DNA of 64,000 bases from Lacisediminihabitans sp040549465 (GCF_040549465.1 NZ_JBEPTL010000019.1:1-64000); one strand, 5' to 3'. Counted from the first letter of the stretch, positions 9,059 to 18,180 are shown. Numbers and translations are program-made. The notes: a model not told the origin generated them from the letters alone.

Positions 9059-10171
9059 CTACCGTAGATACGCACTGACAATCAGGTCGCCGCGGATCTC
9101 GCCCAGCCGATCCAGCAGGCGGTCAATCAACGCGATCGAGACGCCGGATGCCACGAGGTCGTAAGGCCCGAGGGGTTGCAGCTTGCCGCAGCGGATGCGC
9201 ACCACCTCCCAGCCGGCCGCGCGCAGCATCCGGTCTTTGCGCAGGTCGGTCTGCTCACGTTGGCCGACATGCTCCAGTCCGTCACGACCGGTGGTGTCGT
9301 ACTCGATCGCGACGCGGAGCTCGGGCATTACGATGTCGGGCCAGACCTCGATGTGGGTGAAGAAGGGGCGGGCAACCTTCACCGCATTGCATCCGAAGTC
9401 CAGGGCGAGGCGATCGGTGAGCCGTTGGCGCAGGCTTCCTTCGGCCGCGGATGCTGGAGCCGGCGCCCACGGACTGAGGAAGGCGTCGCCGACCTGGAAC
9501 CTGTCGGCCGCAGCCCCACCGTGAGAGCAGACGCGGCAACGACGACCACCCAGCATCTGCTCGATTCGGGCCTCGTAGCCACCATGACCCGCCGGGCAGA
9601 CCCAGGAGTAGCGCCGGGTGACCCCGGTTTCGACGGACAGGGCCGTGTGCTGCCGCGGCGCAACGATCGCGAGCAACTCCCCGCGGGTGACCGGCGCACC
9701 GTCCAGCCGCCGGCAGAGGTAGCAGCGGTCGTCGTCGGGATCGAACTCGATGCGGTCGACGTCACGCGAGTGGCCGCAGAGGTAGGACTCGACGGCGGCT
9801 TCAGATTCAGTGCCGGCTTCGGCCCCAACTTCAGAAGACCGGGCACGAACCACCGGAGCACGACGACGCACCGCGAGCACCGCGCACTCCGGACACCAGG
9901 TCGAACGACGGCGCGAACCGCCGGGGCGCTGGCGCTGCTCCCCCGGCGTGGCCACGAATTGATGCCCCGCGTCGCACTGCCAGAGCAGGTAGACCTCGGC
10001 AGCCGGCGGTACCTGGGTCAGCGTGATCCCGGCGTTGAGGTCGGGATGGTATTGGCGCACCAGTACCGGATAGCGCTCCCAGTCAGCCCGGAACCGCCCG
10101 ATCGGATAGGGCACCGGGTCGCCCTTCGACCACTGGCGCCGCGCCCACCACAGTTCGACGTTCTCCGGCAC
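9059..10171 (-). CDS. Zinc-ribbon protein with C-terminal PD-(D/E)XK nuclease-like domain
   Basis: This 370-aa protein has several Cys/His zinc-ribbon modules of the W-x-C-x2-GH ... C-x2-C kind: LLWQCDAGHQF with WCPEC, YLCGHSRDV with CYLC, and WVCPAGHGGYE with CRVC. They are followed by a C-terminal domain (about residues 250-365) resembling Vsr/DUF559-type endonuclease folds, with WPDIVMPELRVAIEYD, TDLRKDRMLRAAGWEVVRIR and their acidic residues. It begins MPENVELWWARRQW. The combination suggests a DNA-binding nuclease, possibly in defence or repair. That is inference, as no methylase or other defence gene adjoins it. Confidence 0.8.
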   Translation of the reverse strand: MPENVELWWARRQWSKGDPVPYPIGRFRADWERYPVLVRQYHPDLNAGITLTQVPPAAEVYLLWQCDAGHQFVATPGEQRQRPGGSRRRSTWCPECAVLAVRRRAPVVRARSSEVGAEAGTESEAAVESYLCGHSRDVDRIEFDPDDDRCYLCRRLDGAPVTRGELLAIVAPRQHTALSVETGVTRRYSWVCPAGHGGYEARIEQMLGGRRCRVCSHGGAAADRFQVGDAFLSPWAPAPASAAEGSLRQRLTDRLALDFGCNAVKVARPFFTHIEVWPDIVMPELRVAIEYDTTGRDGLEHVGQREQTDLRKDRMLRAAGWEVVRIRCGKLQPLGPYDLVASGVSIALIDRLLDRLGEIRGDLIVSAYLR

Positions 10172-10260
10172 GCGCGTCCCTCCCTGCGAGGAATCACTCC
10201 TCCCTCAGAGGAAGCACATTCCTCCTTCACAGAAAGCTACGGGCGGCTACCGACGCCCGC

Positions 10261-10893
10261 TCAACCGGCCGGCTGAACCGCCGATGCGGTCGGCAGCACG
10301 ACTCCCTTGCCCGCGCACGCCTTCACGCCGGCGTCGGCAATGAAGAGCGCGCCCTTCTGCCCGGGAGGGTAGACGCGAAAGCCGTCAGCATCCCGTGGCT
10401 GACAGTCCGCCATTGAGTAGTCGAGAGCCTGTGCGATCAACAGCGGAACGGATGCCGCACCTCCCGCCGCGAGGGTTACCGTGTCATGCGGATACTGGCC
10501 GCTGCGATCCTGCTTGGCCGGGACCCCGATCTGCGTGCCATTGCCGCCGCCCACGAACGAGACACCCGGCCACCCCTGCAGGATGCAGGACTTCGCACTG
10601 GTGTTCGTCAGCACGAGACGCACGCCGATGCTGCCGGCAGCACCGCCCGACCCTTCGCCGAGCGTGCCGGTGAGTTCCGAGGTGGAGCAACTGCCAGTGC
10701 CAGAGCTGCTGTCCTGGGGAGAGTCTGCCGTGGGCGATGACGACGGCGTTGTCGACGGAGACGGAGACGGAGATACCGTGACGGTGGACGTCTTCGTGCC
10801 GGCGGGATCCGGCTCGCCCGACGAGAAGCCCGCGAGGGCGATGGTGAGGGCCGCAGCCGCTGTAAGCTCGACGATCGATCGTGAGGAGACCAT
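10261..10893 (-). CDS. Secreted or anchored DUF4232 domain protein
   Basis: A 210-aa protein starting MVSSRSIVELTAAAALTIALAG, a signal-peptide-like hydrophobic N-terminus. A Ser/Thr/Pro-rich linker (about residues 35-70) follows, then a DUF4232 domain with CSTSELTGTLG, LVLTNTSAKSCILQGWPGVSFV and a C-terminal GVKACAGKG segment. Related proteins are usually lipoproteins with LAGC. Here the position is LAGF (codon TTC rather than TGC), so lipidation appears lost. The upstream open-frame extension to 11076 overlaps the oxidoreductase gene and is rejected. The function of DUF4232 is unknown. Confidence 0.8.
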   Translation of the reverse strand: MVSSRSIVELTAAAALTIALAGFSSGEPDPAGTKTSTVTVSPSPSPSTTPSSSPTADSPQDSSSGTGSCSTSELTGTLGEGSGGAAGSIGVRLVLTNTSAKSCILQGWPGVSFVGGGNGTQIGVPAKQDRSGQYPHDTVTLAAGGAASVPLLIAQALDYSMADCQPRDADGFRVYPPGQKGALFIADAGVKACAGKGVVLPTASAVQPAG

Positions 10894-10949
10894 CGATCCA
10901 AGGTTGCACACGACGCGGGGATCACACCGCATGCCTTCAGCGGCATGTA

Positions 10950-11942
10950 TTACTCTAAGGCGACCGAGACCGATTTCCCTGAGTTCAGCGAGTCGCGTGC
11001 GGCGAGGGAAACGGCAAGCGCGGCGATGGCGGAATGGGTCGGAGAGACCTCGGGCTCCGCTCCGCGGCGCACACATTCCAGAAAATATTCCGCCTGGCGC
11101 GCGTAGGGGTTGCTTGCACCCACAGAGCGAGTCTCGACCCCGTCCGGGGTGATGAGTCGGTAGCTGTCACCAGCGGCCTGGGAAGCGTCTAGCGCCCCCG
11201 CGTAACGGTGGTCGGCGATTCCGCGGCTGCCGAGAAGTTCGAGCGAGGATGAGAAGGAGAAACCCGGCGCCATGCCCATGAATCCGAGCACCTGGCCCGA
11301 CGCGCCGCCCTCGTAGTCGACGGCAACCTCCACCGGTCCATCTGCCCGTGCGCGCCTGGCAGAGACGGAGACTGGTCGCCCGAGAAACAGGTTCAGCTGG
11401 TCGAAGTCGTGGATGCTGAAGTCGACGAGCACTCCACCCGACTTCGACTCGTCATGCCACCAGGTCGAGGGTCGCGGCGCCGGACTGATGCGCTCGGCGC
11501 GCACGACGAGAAGTTCGCCGAGTACGCCGGAATCCGACACCGACCGAAGGGCGCGATAACCGTCGAAGAACCGCACGACGTGGGCCACCATCAGCACCCC
11601 CGCACTCTGCGCTGCGACGTCACGGATGGCCAGCGCATCGGCGACGGTGAGCGCGATCGGCTTCTCCAGCAGCACGTTCTTGCCTGCCAGAAGGGATCGT
11701 ATGGCGATGTCGGCATGTGTCGGAGTCGGGGTGCAGACCGAGACGACGTCGACATCCGGATCCCGCAGCACAACGTCGAGGTCGGTCACCGACTGCGCAC
11801 GCGGCGCGCCTTCGAGGGGGTCGCCACCATGCGGCGAGCAGATGTACTTGACGGCGTCGCCGAAACCGATCTCGCTCCAGGCCCTGGCGTGGGCACGCGC
11901 CATCCCGCCTCGCCCGATGATAGCTATGGTCACCATGGTCAC
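10950..11942 (-). CDS. Gfo/Idh/MocA family oxidoreductase
   Basis: A 330-aa NAD(P)-dependent sugar or polyol dehydrogenase-like protein. It has an N-terminal Rossmann fold with IAIIGRGGMARAHA, the catalytic-site motif LLEKPIAL (Lys of EKP) around residue 95, and a C-terminal alpha/beta substrate domain with VDFSIHDFDQL supplying the conserved Asp/His. It is the last gene of a three-gene leftward operon. Its GTG start at 11942 overlaps the stop of the DUF5107 gene (GTGA), and an in-frame ATG at 11936 is an alternative. Neighbours suggest an amino-sugar or modified glycoside substrate, but the exact substrate is unknown. Confidence 0.92.
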   Translation of the reverse strand: MTMVTIAIIGRGGMARAHARAWSEIGFGDAVKYICSPHGGDPLEGAPRAQSVTDLDVVLRDPDVDVVSVCTPTPTHADIAIRSLLAGKNVLLEKPIALTVADALAIRDVAAQSAGVLMVAHVVRFFDGYRALRSVSDSGVLGELLVVRAERISPAPRPSTWWHDESKSGGVLVDFSIHDFDQLNLFLGRPVSVSARRARADGPVEVAVDYEGGASGQVLGFMGMAPGFSFSSSLELLGSRGIADHRYAGALDASQAAGDSYRLITPDGVETRSVGASNPYARQAEYFLECVRRGAEPEVSPTHSAIAALAVSLAARDSLNSGKSVSVALE

Positions 11943-13825
11943 CCCTCGTCGTTCATGCTGAACTGGTATCTCGCCGGGATCGGTTCGTCGGGGACGATCT
12001 CGCTCCAGAGTGCCGCCATAGCATTCTCTCCTTCCCGAAGGTCCGCCACCTCGAGCCCTTCGCGGAGGATCGTCGCGGCCCGGTCGGTCTGTCCGGCTGC
12101 AGCGGAGGCCTGCGCTTCGAGAAGCCTGATGCGTCCGCTCCGCTCCGTCGCCCGAGCGTTCTCGATCAGCCTCAGCGCACCCTCAGCATCGCCGACACTG
12201 ATCGCGGTCGTGGCCGCTTCGACGAGCAGGAAGGCGTTGCCGGGTTCGAGCTCGCAGGCTAGTGGGAAGTTGTCGCGCTCATCCACCCCGAGCAGGGCGA
12301 GACCTCGGTACGCGATAGCGTTCGGCACGTGCCCGATGGACTGCGAATAGAGTGCGCGCGCCCCATCGAGATCACCGCCCGCGTGCGCCATCACCGCACG
12401 ATGCATGAGGGTATGTACCCCATCTGGCTCCGCCGCGAGCAGTGCGGCCCAGTCTGCACCGCGCACGAAGGTGATAGCCCCAGCGAATCCGCGATGCTCC
12501 AGAAGGTCCAGCCACGGGCGCTGCCCGGCGGTCATCGACGTGGGCGCGAAGGGCGTGCCGGTCTCGTCGATCCAGGGCAGACCGTGACGCCGACGACGGA
12601 CCGCCTCCAGGGCTCCCCAGCCTGTGCCGGCCAGAACGGAACGCTGTGGGGCCAGGTCTGCGAATGCCTGGGCTGATTCCAGAACGTCTTCGGGAATGAG
12701 AGCAGCGACACGCTCCGATGCGTGCCCCACCACCGCGTCCCAGTCATTGCCATGAGCGATCTCGACATTCATCCGCGAATTGCCGTAGGCCTCGACCCAC
12801 GACCACTCCGCTCCAGCCGGTAGTTCGAGGTGCTGGAACTGCGTCTGCGCGAGGCCGGCCTGGATCTCGGCGTACTGCGCGCCATTCGGCGTCAACCAGC
12901 GCTGCCAGCTGTCGCCTCCGGTGCCCTGCCCCCAGACGAAGAGTTTGCGACCGCGAAGGCGGGGCGTCGACACCATCGCTAGTCCGTCGCCGTCCCGGTC
13001 GGCGTTGACGATCCAGCGACGGCTCCGCGGCGGGATGTCGAAGAAGAAGTCCCGCGCACGCAAACTAGCAGCAGGCCAGGTGCAGTCAACTCCGCCATCG
13101 TCGGTAGGCGAGACCCGCGAGATTCCGCCGTCGTAGTTGCTGCCGAAGGCCCAGCCGGCGGGAACGACCACCCGGCTGTCCGCCGTCTGGGGCACCGCAG
13201 CGTTGGTCCACCAGTACATCGGCACGGAGAAGTCGTTCGGGTTTCGCAGTCGCACAGCCACGAGCAGTACATCCGAGTCGTCGGGCAGCCAGGCGTCGAT
13301 CTGGAAGACGACCTCGCGTAGCCGGTCGAACTCCCACATCCGTAGTGCCTCGCTGCCGTCCGGTCGCTGCACGAGTGCGGAGTGCAGCGGCGCGCAGGTC
13401 GTCGGCGAATGCCCACGGGTGCCGATGTTCCATTCGATGCCGCCGGCGAACCAGGCATTGCGCAGCGCGAGATTCGCGAACTGGATCGTGTCAGGCGAAT
13501 GCAGCAGCTGCTTGCCATGCTTCTTGTCGAAGAGTTCCCACAGCCGTCCGCCGAGCTCGGGCAGGAAGACGGCGCGCACCCTGTCGTTTTCGAGAACGAC
13601 GGTGGTCAGCTCGCGATCGGAGCAATTTCGTTCGTAAGCGCTCTGCTCGGTGTAGGGGTACAGGTTCGCGGGATTGCCGAACTGCGAACCGTCGATGATC
13701 TCTTGCGGGATGTCGCCGCTCGAGATCCGATAGGGATTCTCGAGGGGCACACCCACCATCGGCAACGGGTTCTCTGCACCGAGGTCGGGCATGCTGAACG
13801 ATCGCGACCCGACCCGAATCGTCAT
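11939..13825 (-). CDS. DUF5107 domain protein (carbohydrate-associated)
   Basis: A 628-aa protein. The N-terminal two thirds form the DUF5107 region: MTIRVGSRSFSMPDLG, LPELGGRLWELFDKKHGKQLL, WFAGGIEWNIGTRGHSP, and FVWGQGTGGDSWQRWL followed by YAEIQAGLAQTQ. This aldose-epimerase-like beta-sandwich signature is common in sugar-uptake loci. The C-terminal part (about residues 400-628) is alanine-rich and helical, resembling tetratricopeptide repeats. It lies between the kinase and the oxidoreductase with 4-base overlaps on both sides (ATGA and GTGA), so it is tightly coupled to both. I chose the ATG at 13825. The frame stays open to 14752, but that part lies antisense in frame to the kinase. Its activity is not established. 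Confidence 0.88.
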   Translation of the reverse strand: MTIRVGSRSFSMPDLGAENPLPMVGVPLENPYRISSGDIPQEIIDGSQFGNPANLYPYTEQSAYERNCSDRELTTVVLENDRVRAVFLPELGGRLWELFDKKHGKQLLHSPDTIQFANLALRNAWFAGGIEWNIGTRGHSPTTCAPLHSALVQRPDGSEALRMWEFDRLREVVFQIDAWLPDDSDVLLVAVRLRNPNDFSVPMYWWTNAAVPQTADSRVVVPAGWAFGSNYDGGISRVSPTDDGGVDCTWPAASLRARDFFFDIPPRSRRWIVNADRDGDGLAMVSTPRLRGRKLFVWGQGTGGDSWQRWLTPNGAQYAEIQAGLAQTQFQHLELPAGAEWSWVEAYGNSRMNVEIAHGNDWDAVVGHASERVAALIPEDVLESAQAFADLAPQRSVLAGTGWGALEAVRRRRHGLPWIDETGTPFAPTSMTAGQRPWLDLLEHRGFAGAITFVRGADWAALLAAEPDGVHTLMHRAVMAHAGGDLDGARALYSQSIGHVPNAIAYRGLALLGVDERDNFPLACELEPGNAFLLVEAATTAISVGDAEGALRLIENARATERSGRIRLLEAQASAAAGQTDRAATILREGLEVADLREGENAMAALWSEIVPDEPIPARYQFSMNDEG

Positions 13826-14823
13826 AGCGGAACCGCCGACTGCAGCCGCGCGACGTCGTCGCGAAGACGCGAGAAGAGTTGAGCGTCGACATCGACACCC
13901 GCGTGTTCGAGACCGAGCACTGCGGCACCGACCACGCCGTCCGTGACCGGGATCAACTCGGCTCCACCCGCCGCCATCTCGAGCGGCTCGGCGAAAATCG
14001 CGGGCGCGACCCGCATGCCCGCTGCCAGCACACTGCCCCCCAGTACCACCGGGCCGTCGACATCGGGAGCCCGGGTGGCCGCGAGCAGATCGGCGAGGGC
14101 GGTGGCAGACGCCGTCAGGATGCCGCGGGCGACCGGATCCTCCAGCGCGTCGAAGGCGAGCGGCGCGAACCGGGCGAGGTCGACCGGCCGCAGCGCGTAG
14201 GTCGCGTCCATGAGGCTGACCAGCGAATTCGGACGGCCGCGGACAGAGCCAGAGGTGGTCTCGATGTTCACGGAAGCCAGCAGGGGAAGAGTCAACGCAG
14301 TGTCGGGTCCGAGGCCGTCCAGCGCGGCAACGACGGCCCGCACCACCTGATGACCGATCCAGTATCCGGAGCCGCCGTCGCCGAGCAGCCAGCCGGTTCC
14401 TCCGCGCGCGAAGTCGAGTCGCCCCTCGGTGACACGTCCGGCTACCGCGCCGGTGCCCGCGATAATCGCGTAGCCCTCGTGCCCGAAAGTGCCGGAGAAG
14501 TAGGTGCCGAGCAGGTCGGGCTCGATCACCGGCTCGCCCTCGAATCCGAGCGCACCGAACCGCTCGGCGAGGCGTTCGAGAAGCAGCGGTGAGACTGCGC
14601 CGGCGAGTGCGATGAGAGCCGTCGATCCCTGTCCTGTGGCCGAACCGTCGGAGGTCACTGCCCGCTCTGCGGCCTTCGCGAGCTCGGCGACCGCACCCTC
14701 GACTCCCGCGGCGGTGGGGTTGCCGCTGCCAGCGCGACCGTAGCCCAGGCATCGCCCCGACAGGTCGAGGACGACGGCCCGGGTGGAGGTACCCCCAGCA
14801 TCAATCGCGAGAATCTTGCGCAT
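13822..14823 (-). CDS. BadF/BadG/NAGK-type sugar kinase (N-acetylglucosamine kinase-like)
   Basis: A 333-aa ASKHA-fold kinase beginning MRKILAIDAGGTSTRAVVLD, which carries the phosphate-1 motif. Further motifs are VIEPDLLGTYFSGTFGHEGYAIIAGTGAVAG (catalytic region) and GGTGWLLGDGGSGYWIGHQVV (adenosine and sugar loop). These match the BadF/BadG/NAGK group, which phosphorylates N-acetylglucosamine and related amino sugars with ATP. It is the first gene of the leftward operon and is divergent from the RpiR regulator. The ATG at 14823 is preferred over 14832 because the GGA upstream is better spaced. Substrate is inferred from the family and from the adjacent NgcE-like transporter. Confidence 0.87.
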   Translation of the reverse strand: MRKILAIDAGGTSTRAVVLDLSGRCLGYGRAGSGNPTAAGVEGAVAELAKAAERAVTSDGSATGQGSTALIALAGAVSPLLLERLAERFGALGFEGEPVIEPDLLGTYFSGTFGHEGYAIIAGTGAVAGRVTEGRLDFARGGTGWLLGDGGSGYWIGHQVVRAVVAALDGLGPDTALTLPLLASVNIETTSGSVRGRPNSLVSLMDATYALRPVDLARFAPLAFDALEDPVARGILTASATALADLLAATRAPDVDGPVVLGGSVLAAGMRVAPAIFAEPLEMAAGGAELIPVTDGVVGAAVLGLEHAGVDVDAQLFSRLRDDVARLQSAVPL

Positions 14824-14915
14824 CGTTATCATTCCGAAATGGTCTTGCCTGTCGGACACTGTACTGTAAGAATAATTTTCGCAGCACTCCAAAGAAGGAG
14901 AAACAGATTCTTACC
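14824..14915. promoter_or_regulatory. Divergent control region of the amino-sugar locus
   Basis: This 92-base gap between the kinase operon and the RpiR gene must contain both promoters. It includes the AT-rich sequence GTAAGAATAATTTTCGC, in which GAAT-AATTTTC is roughly palindromic like operators bound by RpiR-family regulators. An AAGGAG stands 15 bases before the RpiR start codon, longer than usual. The operator is a guess by eye. Confidence 0.35.
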
Positions 14916-15875
14916 ATGGCGTCAACCCGAGTCGCGATGTCAGATGGGCATGCTTCCGCGGTAGCGAACCGCATCCAATCTCGACTTCCCGAGATGTCGG
15001 ACGTCATGGCGAAGATCGCTGAGTACCTTCTGGAGCATCCGCAGGCCCCCCTCAAGCTCTCCATCGGTCAGCTCGCCGAGCAGGCCGGAACGTCCGCGGC
15101 GACCGTCACCCGGTTCTGCCGCATGATCGGTTTCGCCGGCTACGCGCCCTTTCGCGTCAGCATCGCGACCGATTTCGGGCGCAGCACCGCCCGCGACTCG
15201 TGGAAGACGGATATCGGGCGCGCATTCGGCCCCGACGACTCGCCTGCCGACGTGCTCAGTACCCTGATCAACGCCCACTCGCGCACCCTGCGCGAGACCG
15301 CGGCCGCCATCGACCTGCCGGCCATGAAACTCATTTCCCAGCGGATCGCGCAGAGCACACACGTAGACATCTACGGTGTCGGCGGCAGCGCGATGCTCGC
15401 CGACGAGATGCAGGCTCGGCTGTACCGCATCGGCATCAACACCCACATGTGGGCCGAGGTGCACACCGGACTCACCAGCGCAGCCATCCAGAACACGAGC
15501 TGCGTCGCCATCGGTATCTCCAACACCGGGCGTACAGAAGAGACCATCCAGATGCTGACCGAAGCCGGCCGGGCAGGTGCCCTGACAGTGGCGATCAGTA
15601 ACGATCCGACCTCGCCGTTGGCCGAGGCCGCCGACTTGCGGATCATCACCTCCGTCTACGAACAGTTTTTGCAGCCCGACGACCTCTCGGCGAAACACGG
15701 GCAGCTGCTCGTGCTCGACCTGCTCTACCTGTTGATCGCGCAGGAGAATTTCGACCGCTCGACCGACAGCCTCGCCGCATCCGCACTCGCCGTCTCGACG
15801 CATCGCAGGCCTCGACGGGCGACGGTCGGCAGCAAACAGAGCCGTGAACCCCAACCGGCAACCGAAAGCATCTAA
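14916..15875 (+). CDS. RpiR/MurR family transcriptional regulator
   Basis: This 319-aa regulator has an N-terminal HTH_6 domain (IQSRLPEMSDVMAKIAEYLL through LAEQAGTSAATVTRFCRMIGF, residues about 20-95) and a C-terminal SIS sugar-phosphate-binding domain (YGVGGSAMLADEMQARLYRIG ... IGISNTGRTEETIQML, about 145-280). The family senses phosphosugars, often amino-sugar phosphates, and binds palindromes near its own operon. It heads the rightward operon and faces the kinase operon, so it probably controls both directions. A C-terminal tail rich in Arg and Thr is unremarkable. Confidence 0.93.
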   Translation: MASTRVAMSDGHASAVANRIQSRLPEMSDVMAKIAEYLLEHPQAPLKLSIGQLAEQAGTSAATVTRFCRMIGFAGYAPFRVSIATDFGRSTARDSWKTDIGRAFGPDDSPADVLSTLINAHSRTLRETAAAIDLPAMKLISQRIAQSTHVDIYGVGGSAMLADEMQARLYRIGINTHMWAEVHTGLTSAAIQNTSCVAIGISNTGRTEETIQMLTEAGRAGALTVAISNDPTSPLAEAADLRIITSVYEQFLQPDDLSAKHGQLLVLDLLYLLIAQENFDRSTDSLAASALAVSTHRRPRRATVGSKQSREPQPATESI

Positions 15876-15902
15876 ACCATCCGAAAACAATTGGGAGAAG
15901 CA

Positions 15903-16676
15903 GTGTCAGACACCCTCACACAGTCCGATTTGGTCCGAGATTTCACCGGCGAGGTGAGATCGCGCCTCGACCAGCTCGCCGCGAGCGCCGAGGCCGGCGA
16001 CTTCGACGCGGCCATCGACATCCTGGTGACCGCGATCGAACGCGGCGGCGTGATCCAGGCTTTCGGCACCGGGCATTCAGAGGCTTTCGCGATGGAGATC
16101 GCCGGCCGCGCGGGCGGCCTCATCCCCACCAACAAGATCGCGCTACGCGACGTCGTACTTCGCGGCGACCTTGACGTCGATTCGCTCAGCGGGGCCTCGC
16201 TCGAGCGGAACCCGGATATCGCCGAGCAGCTCTACGACATCTCCAACGTCGGTCCTCACGACGCTTTCGTGATCGCCTCGAACTCCGGCGTCAACGGCTC
16301 GATCGTGGGGCTCGCCCTGCTGGCCAAAGCCAAGGGGCATCCGGTGATCGCCGTCACCAGCTTCGAGCACACCATGGGCGTCGAGCCGAAGCATTCGAGC
16401 GGAAAGCGCCTGAAAGAGGTCGCGGATGTCGCGCTCGACAACCGTGCTCCGTTCGGTGACGCGACCCTCGAACTCTCGGGCGGTGTGACGGTCGGCGCCG
16501 TCTCCTCGATCACTGCGGCGTACATCGCCCAGGTACTCACCATCGGCACCGCCCAGCGCATCGCGGCGACCGGAACGACTCCTCCCCTGTACATTTCGGC
16601 GAATATCCCGGGAGGCGACGAGCACAACAGGGTGCTCGAGGATTTGTACCTCAACAGAATTCGGCGCGACGCCTGA
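15903..16676 (+). CDS. SIS domain protein (uncharacterised phosphosugar-binding, COG4821-like)
   Basis: A 257-aa protein with one SIS domain. The motif QAFGTGHSEAFAMEIAGRAGG binds the sugar phosphate. FVIASNSGVNGSIVGLALLAKAKGHPVIAV and TSFEHTMGVEPKHSSGKRLKE follow the core strands. It resembles COG4821-type proteins rather than MurQ etherases, and whether it isomerises, hydrolyses or only senses the ligand is unknown. The GTG at 15903 is preceded by GGGAG, and the TTG at 15891 is a weaker alternative. It lies between the RpiR gene and the transporter genes and is probably co-transcribed with them. Confidence 0.88.
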   Translation: MSDTLTQSDLVRDFTGEVRSRLDQLAASAEAGDFDAAIDILVTAIERGGVIQAFGTGHSEAFAMEIAGRAGGLIPTNKIALRDVVLRGDLDVDSLSGASLERNPDIAEQLYDISNVGPHDAFVIASNSGVNGSIVGLALLAKAKGHPVIAVTSFEHTMGVEPKHSSGKRLKEVADVALDNRAPFGDATLELSGGVTVGAVSSITAAYIAQVLTIGTAQRIAATGTTPPLYISANIPGGDEHNRVLEDLYLNRIRRDA

Positions 16677-16773
16677 CCGCCGATTGATTGCAATACGCAC
16701 GAAATACGAAAGAAATACGAAACCAGATTGAGTAGCTAAGCCGGTCACATTCAACAATGGAAGGCAGTACAGA

Positions 16774-18180
16774 ATGACTATCAAAGAACACCCGCTTCAG
16801 CGGCGAGACTTCCTCCGTGGCGCGCTCCTCACGGCGGTGCTGATTCCCGCCGGCGGAATGCTTGCGTCCTGCGTGGGCGGAGGCGGCTCGTCCACCTCCC
16901 CCGGCGGAACGGTCACCAAGACGAACCCCTTCGGCATGGCGGACAAGTCCACCGTCGACGCCGTCATCTTCAAGGGCGGATACGGCATCGACTATGCCGA
17001 CTTCGCCGCGAAGGTGGAGGAGAAGCTGCAGAAGGGCTCGACCGTCAAGGTCACCGCGCAGACCAACATCGCCCAGACCCTCCAGCCGCGATTCGTCGGA
17101 GGCAACCCGCCCGATGTCATCGATAACAGCGGCGCAGGCCTGATCGGCATCAACACCATCCGTGGCCAGCTCGAAGACCTCACCTCGGTGGTCGAGGCCA
17201 AGAACTACGAGGGCACCGTCATCAAAGACACCCTCTACGCGGGTGTGATCGAGCCGGGTACCTTCGACGGCAAATTCGTGCAGCTCAACTACGTGCTGAC
17301 CGTCTACGCGCTCTGGTATTCAGCCTCGCTGTTCGAGGCGAACGGCTGGACAGTGCCGAAGACCTGGGACGAGATGCTGGTTCTCGGCGCGAAGGCCAAG
17401 GCCCAGGGCAAGTACCTGTTCGGCTGGGGCAAGGAAGCCGCCACCTACTACCAGACCATGGCGATCGCCTCCGCGATCAAGGAGGGTGGCGACGAGGTTC
17501 GCCTGGCTCTTGAGAACCTCAAAGACGGATGCTGGTCACTGCCCGCGGTGCAGGCAGTCTTCACCGGCATGAAGAAGGTCATCGACGCCGGATACATGCA
17601 GCCCGGTGGCGCCGGCACGCAGTTCACCGCGGCGCAGTCGCAGTGGAGCAACGATGAGAAGTTCATCCTCTACCCCTCGGGTGGCTGGATCGAGAACGAG
17701 ATGAAGAAGGCGACAAAGGACGGCTTCAAGATGACCGGCGCTCCGGAGCCGACAGTCACGAGCAGCTCGAAGCTTCCCTACACCGCACTGCACTCGACGG
17801 CCGGCGAGGGATACATCGTGCCGTCGCAGGGCAAGAACGTGGCGGGTGGCAAGGAGTTCCTGCGCGCGATGCTCTCGCACGACGCGGCGGTCAACTTCGC
17901 GAAGACCACCTTCTCGTCCACCATCGTCAAGGGAACCATTCCGAGCGACGGCTTCGGCTCGACGGCACTCGTGTCGCAGGTGAAGCTGCTGGAGGGCGCC
18001 GGATCGGATGTCTTCTCGTGGAACTTCGTCGACCTCTACGGACTGAACCCCGACCAGCTGGTGGTCTGGAACACGTTCCTGCAGGGTGCCTCGGATGTCG
18101 CAACGCTCACCAAGGGTCTGCAGGACATCACCGACAAGACCCGCAACGACAGTTCAGTGAAGAAGGTCACGGTCAAATGA
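16774..18180 (+). CDS. NgcE-like carbohydrate ABC transporter substrate-binding lipoprotein
   Basis: A 468-aa extracellular solute-binding protein (family 1). The N-terminus has LQRRDFLRGALL (twin-arginine signal) and the lipobox LASC, with Cys33 as the expected lipid-modified residue. The mature protein follows the pattern of NgcE, the N-acetylglucosamine/chitobiose binder of Streptomyces: IDYADFAAKVEEKLQKG, PPDVIDNSGAGLIG, ALWYSASLFEANGWTVPKTWDEM and YPSGGWIENEMKK. It would deliver an amino sugar or its oligomer to the two permeases encoded next. No ATPase is encoded here, so a shared MsiK-type ATPase elsewhere is likely. Confidence 0.92.
   Translation: MTIKEHPLQRRDFLRGALLTAVLIPAGGMLASCVGGGGSSTSPGGTVTKTNPFGMADKSTVDAVIFKGGYGIDYADFAAKVEEKLQKGSTVKVTAQTNIAQTLQPRFVGGNPPDVIDNSGAGLIGINTIRGQLEDLTSVVEAKNYEGTVIKDTLYAGVIEPGTFDGKFVQLNYVLTVYALWYSASLFEANGWTVPKTWDEMLVLGAKAKAQGKYLFGWGKEAATYYQTMAIASAIKEGGDEVRLALENLKDGCWSLPAVQAVFTGMKKVIDAGYMQPGGAGTQFTAAQSQWSNDEKFILYPSGGWIENEMKKATKDGFKMTGAPEPTVTSSSKLPYTALHSTAGEGYIVPSQGKNVAGGKEFLRAMLSHDAAVNFAKTTFSSTIVKGTIPSDGFGSTALVSQVKLLEGAGSDVFSWNFVDLYGLNPDQLVVWNTFLQGASDVATLTKGLQDITDKTRNDSSVKKVTVK

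Noticed and set aside
9176..10276. Plus-strand frame of 366 aa opposite the zinc-ribbon nuclease gene
   Set aside because: It has no recognisable domain, while the minus frame has ordered Cys/His motifs and a nuclease-like domain.
13826..14752. Upstream extension of the DUF5107 frame over the kinase gene
   Set aside because: The extension is an Arg-rich shadow of the kinase. The ATG at 13825 with ATGA overlap is the natural start.
14916..16676. MurR-MurQ (N-acetylmuramic acid 6-phosphate) pair
   Set aside because: The SIS protein resembles COG4821-type proteins more than MurQ etherase, and the transporter is NgcE-like, so I do not assign a MurNAc pathway.
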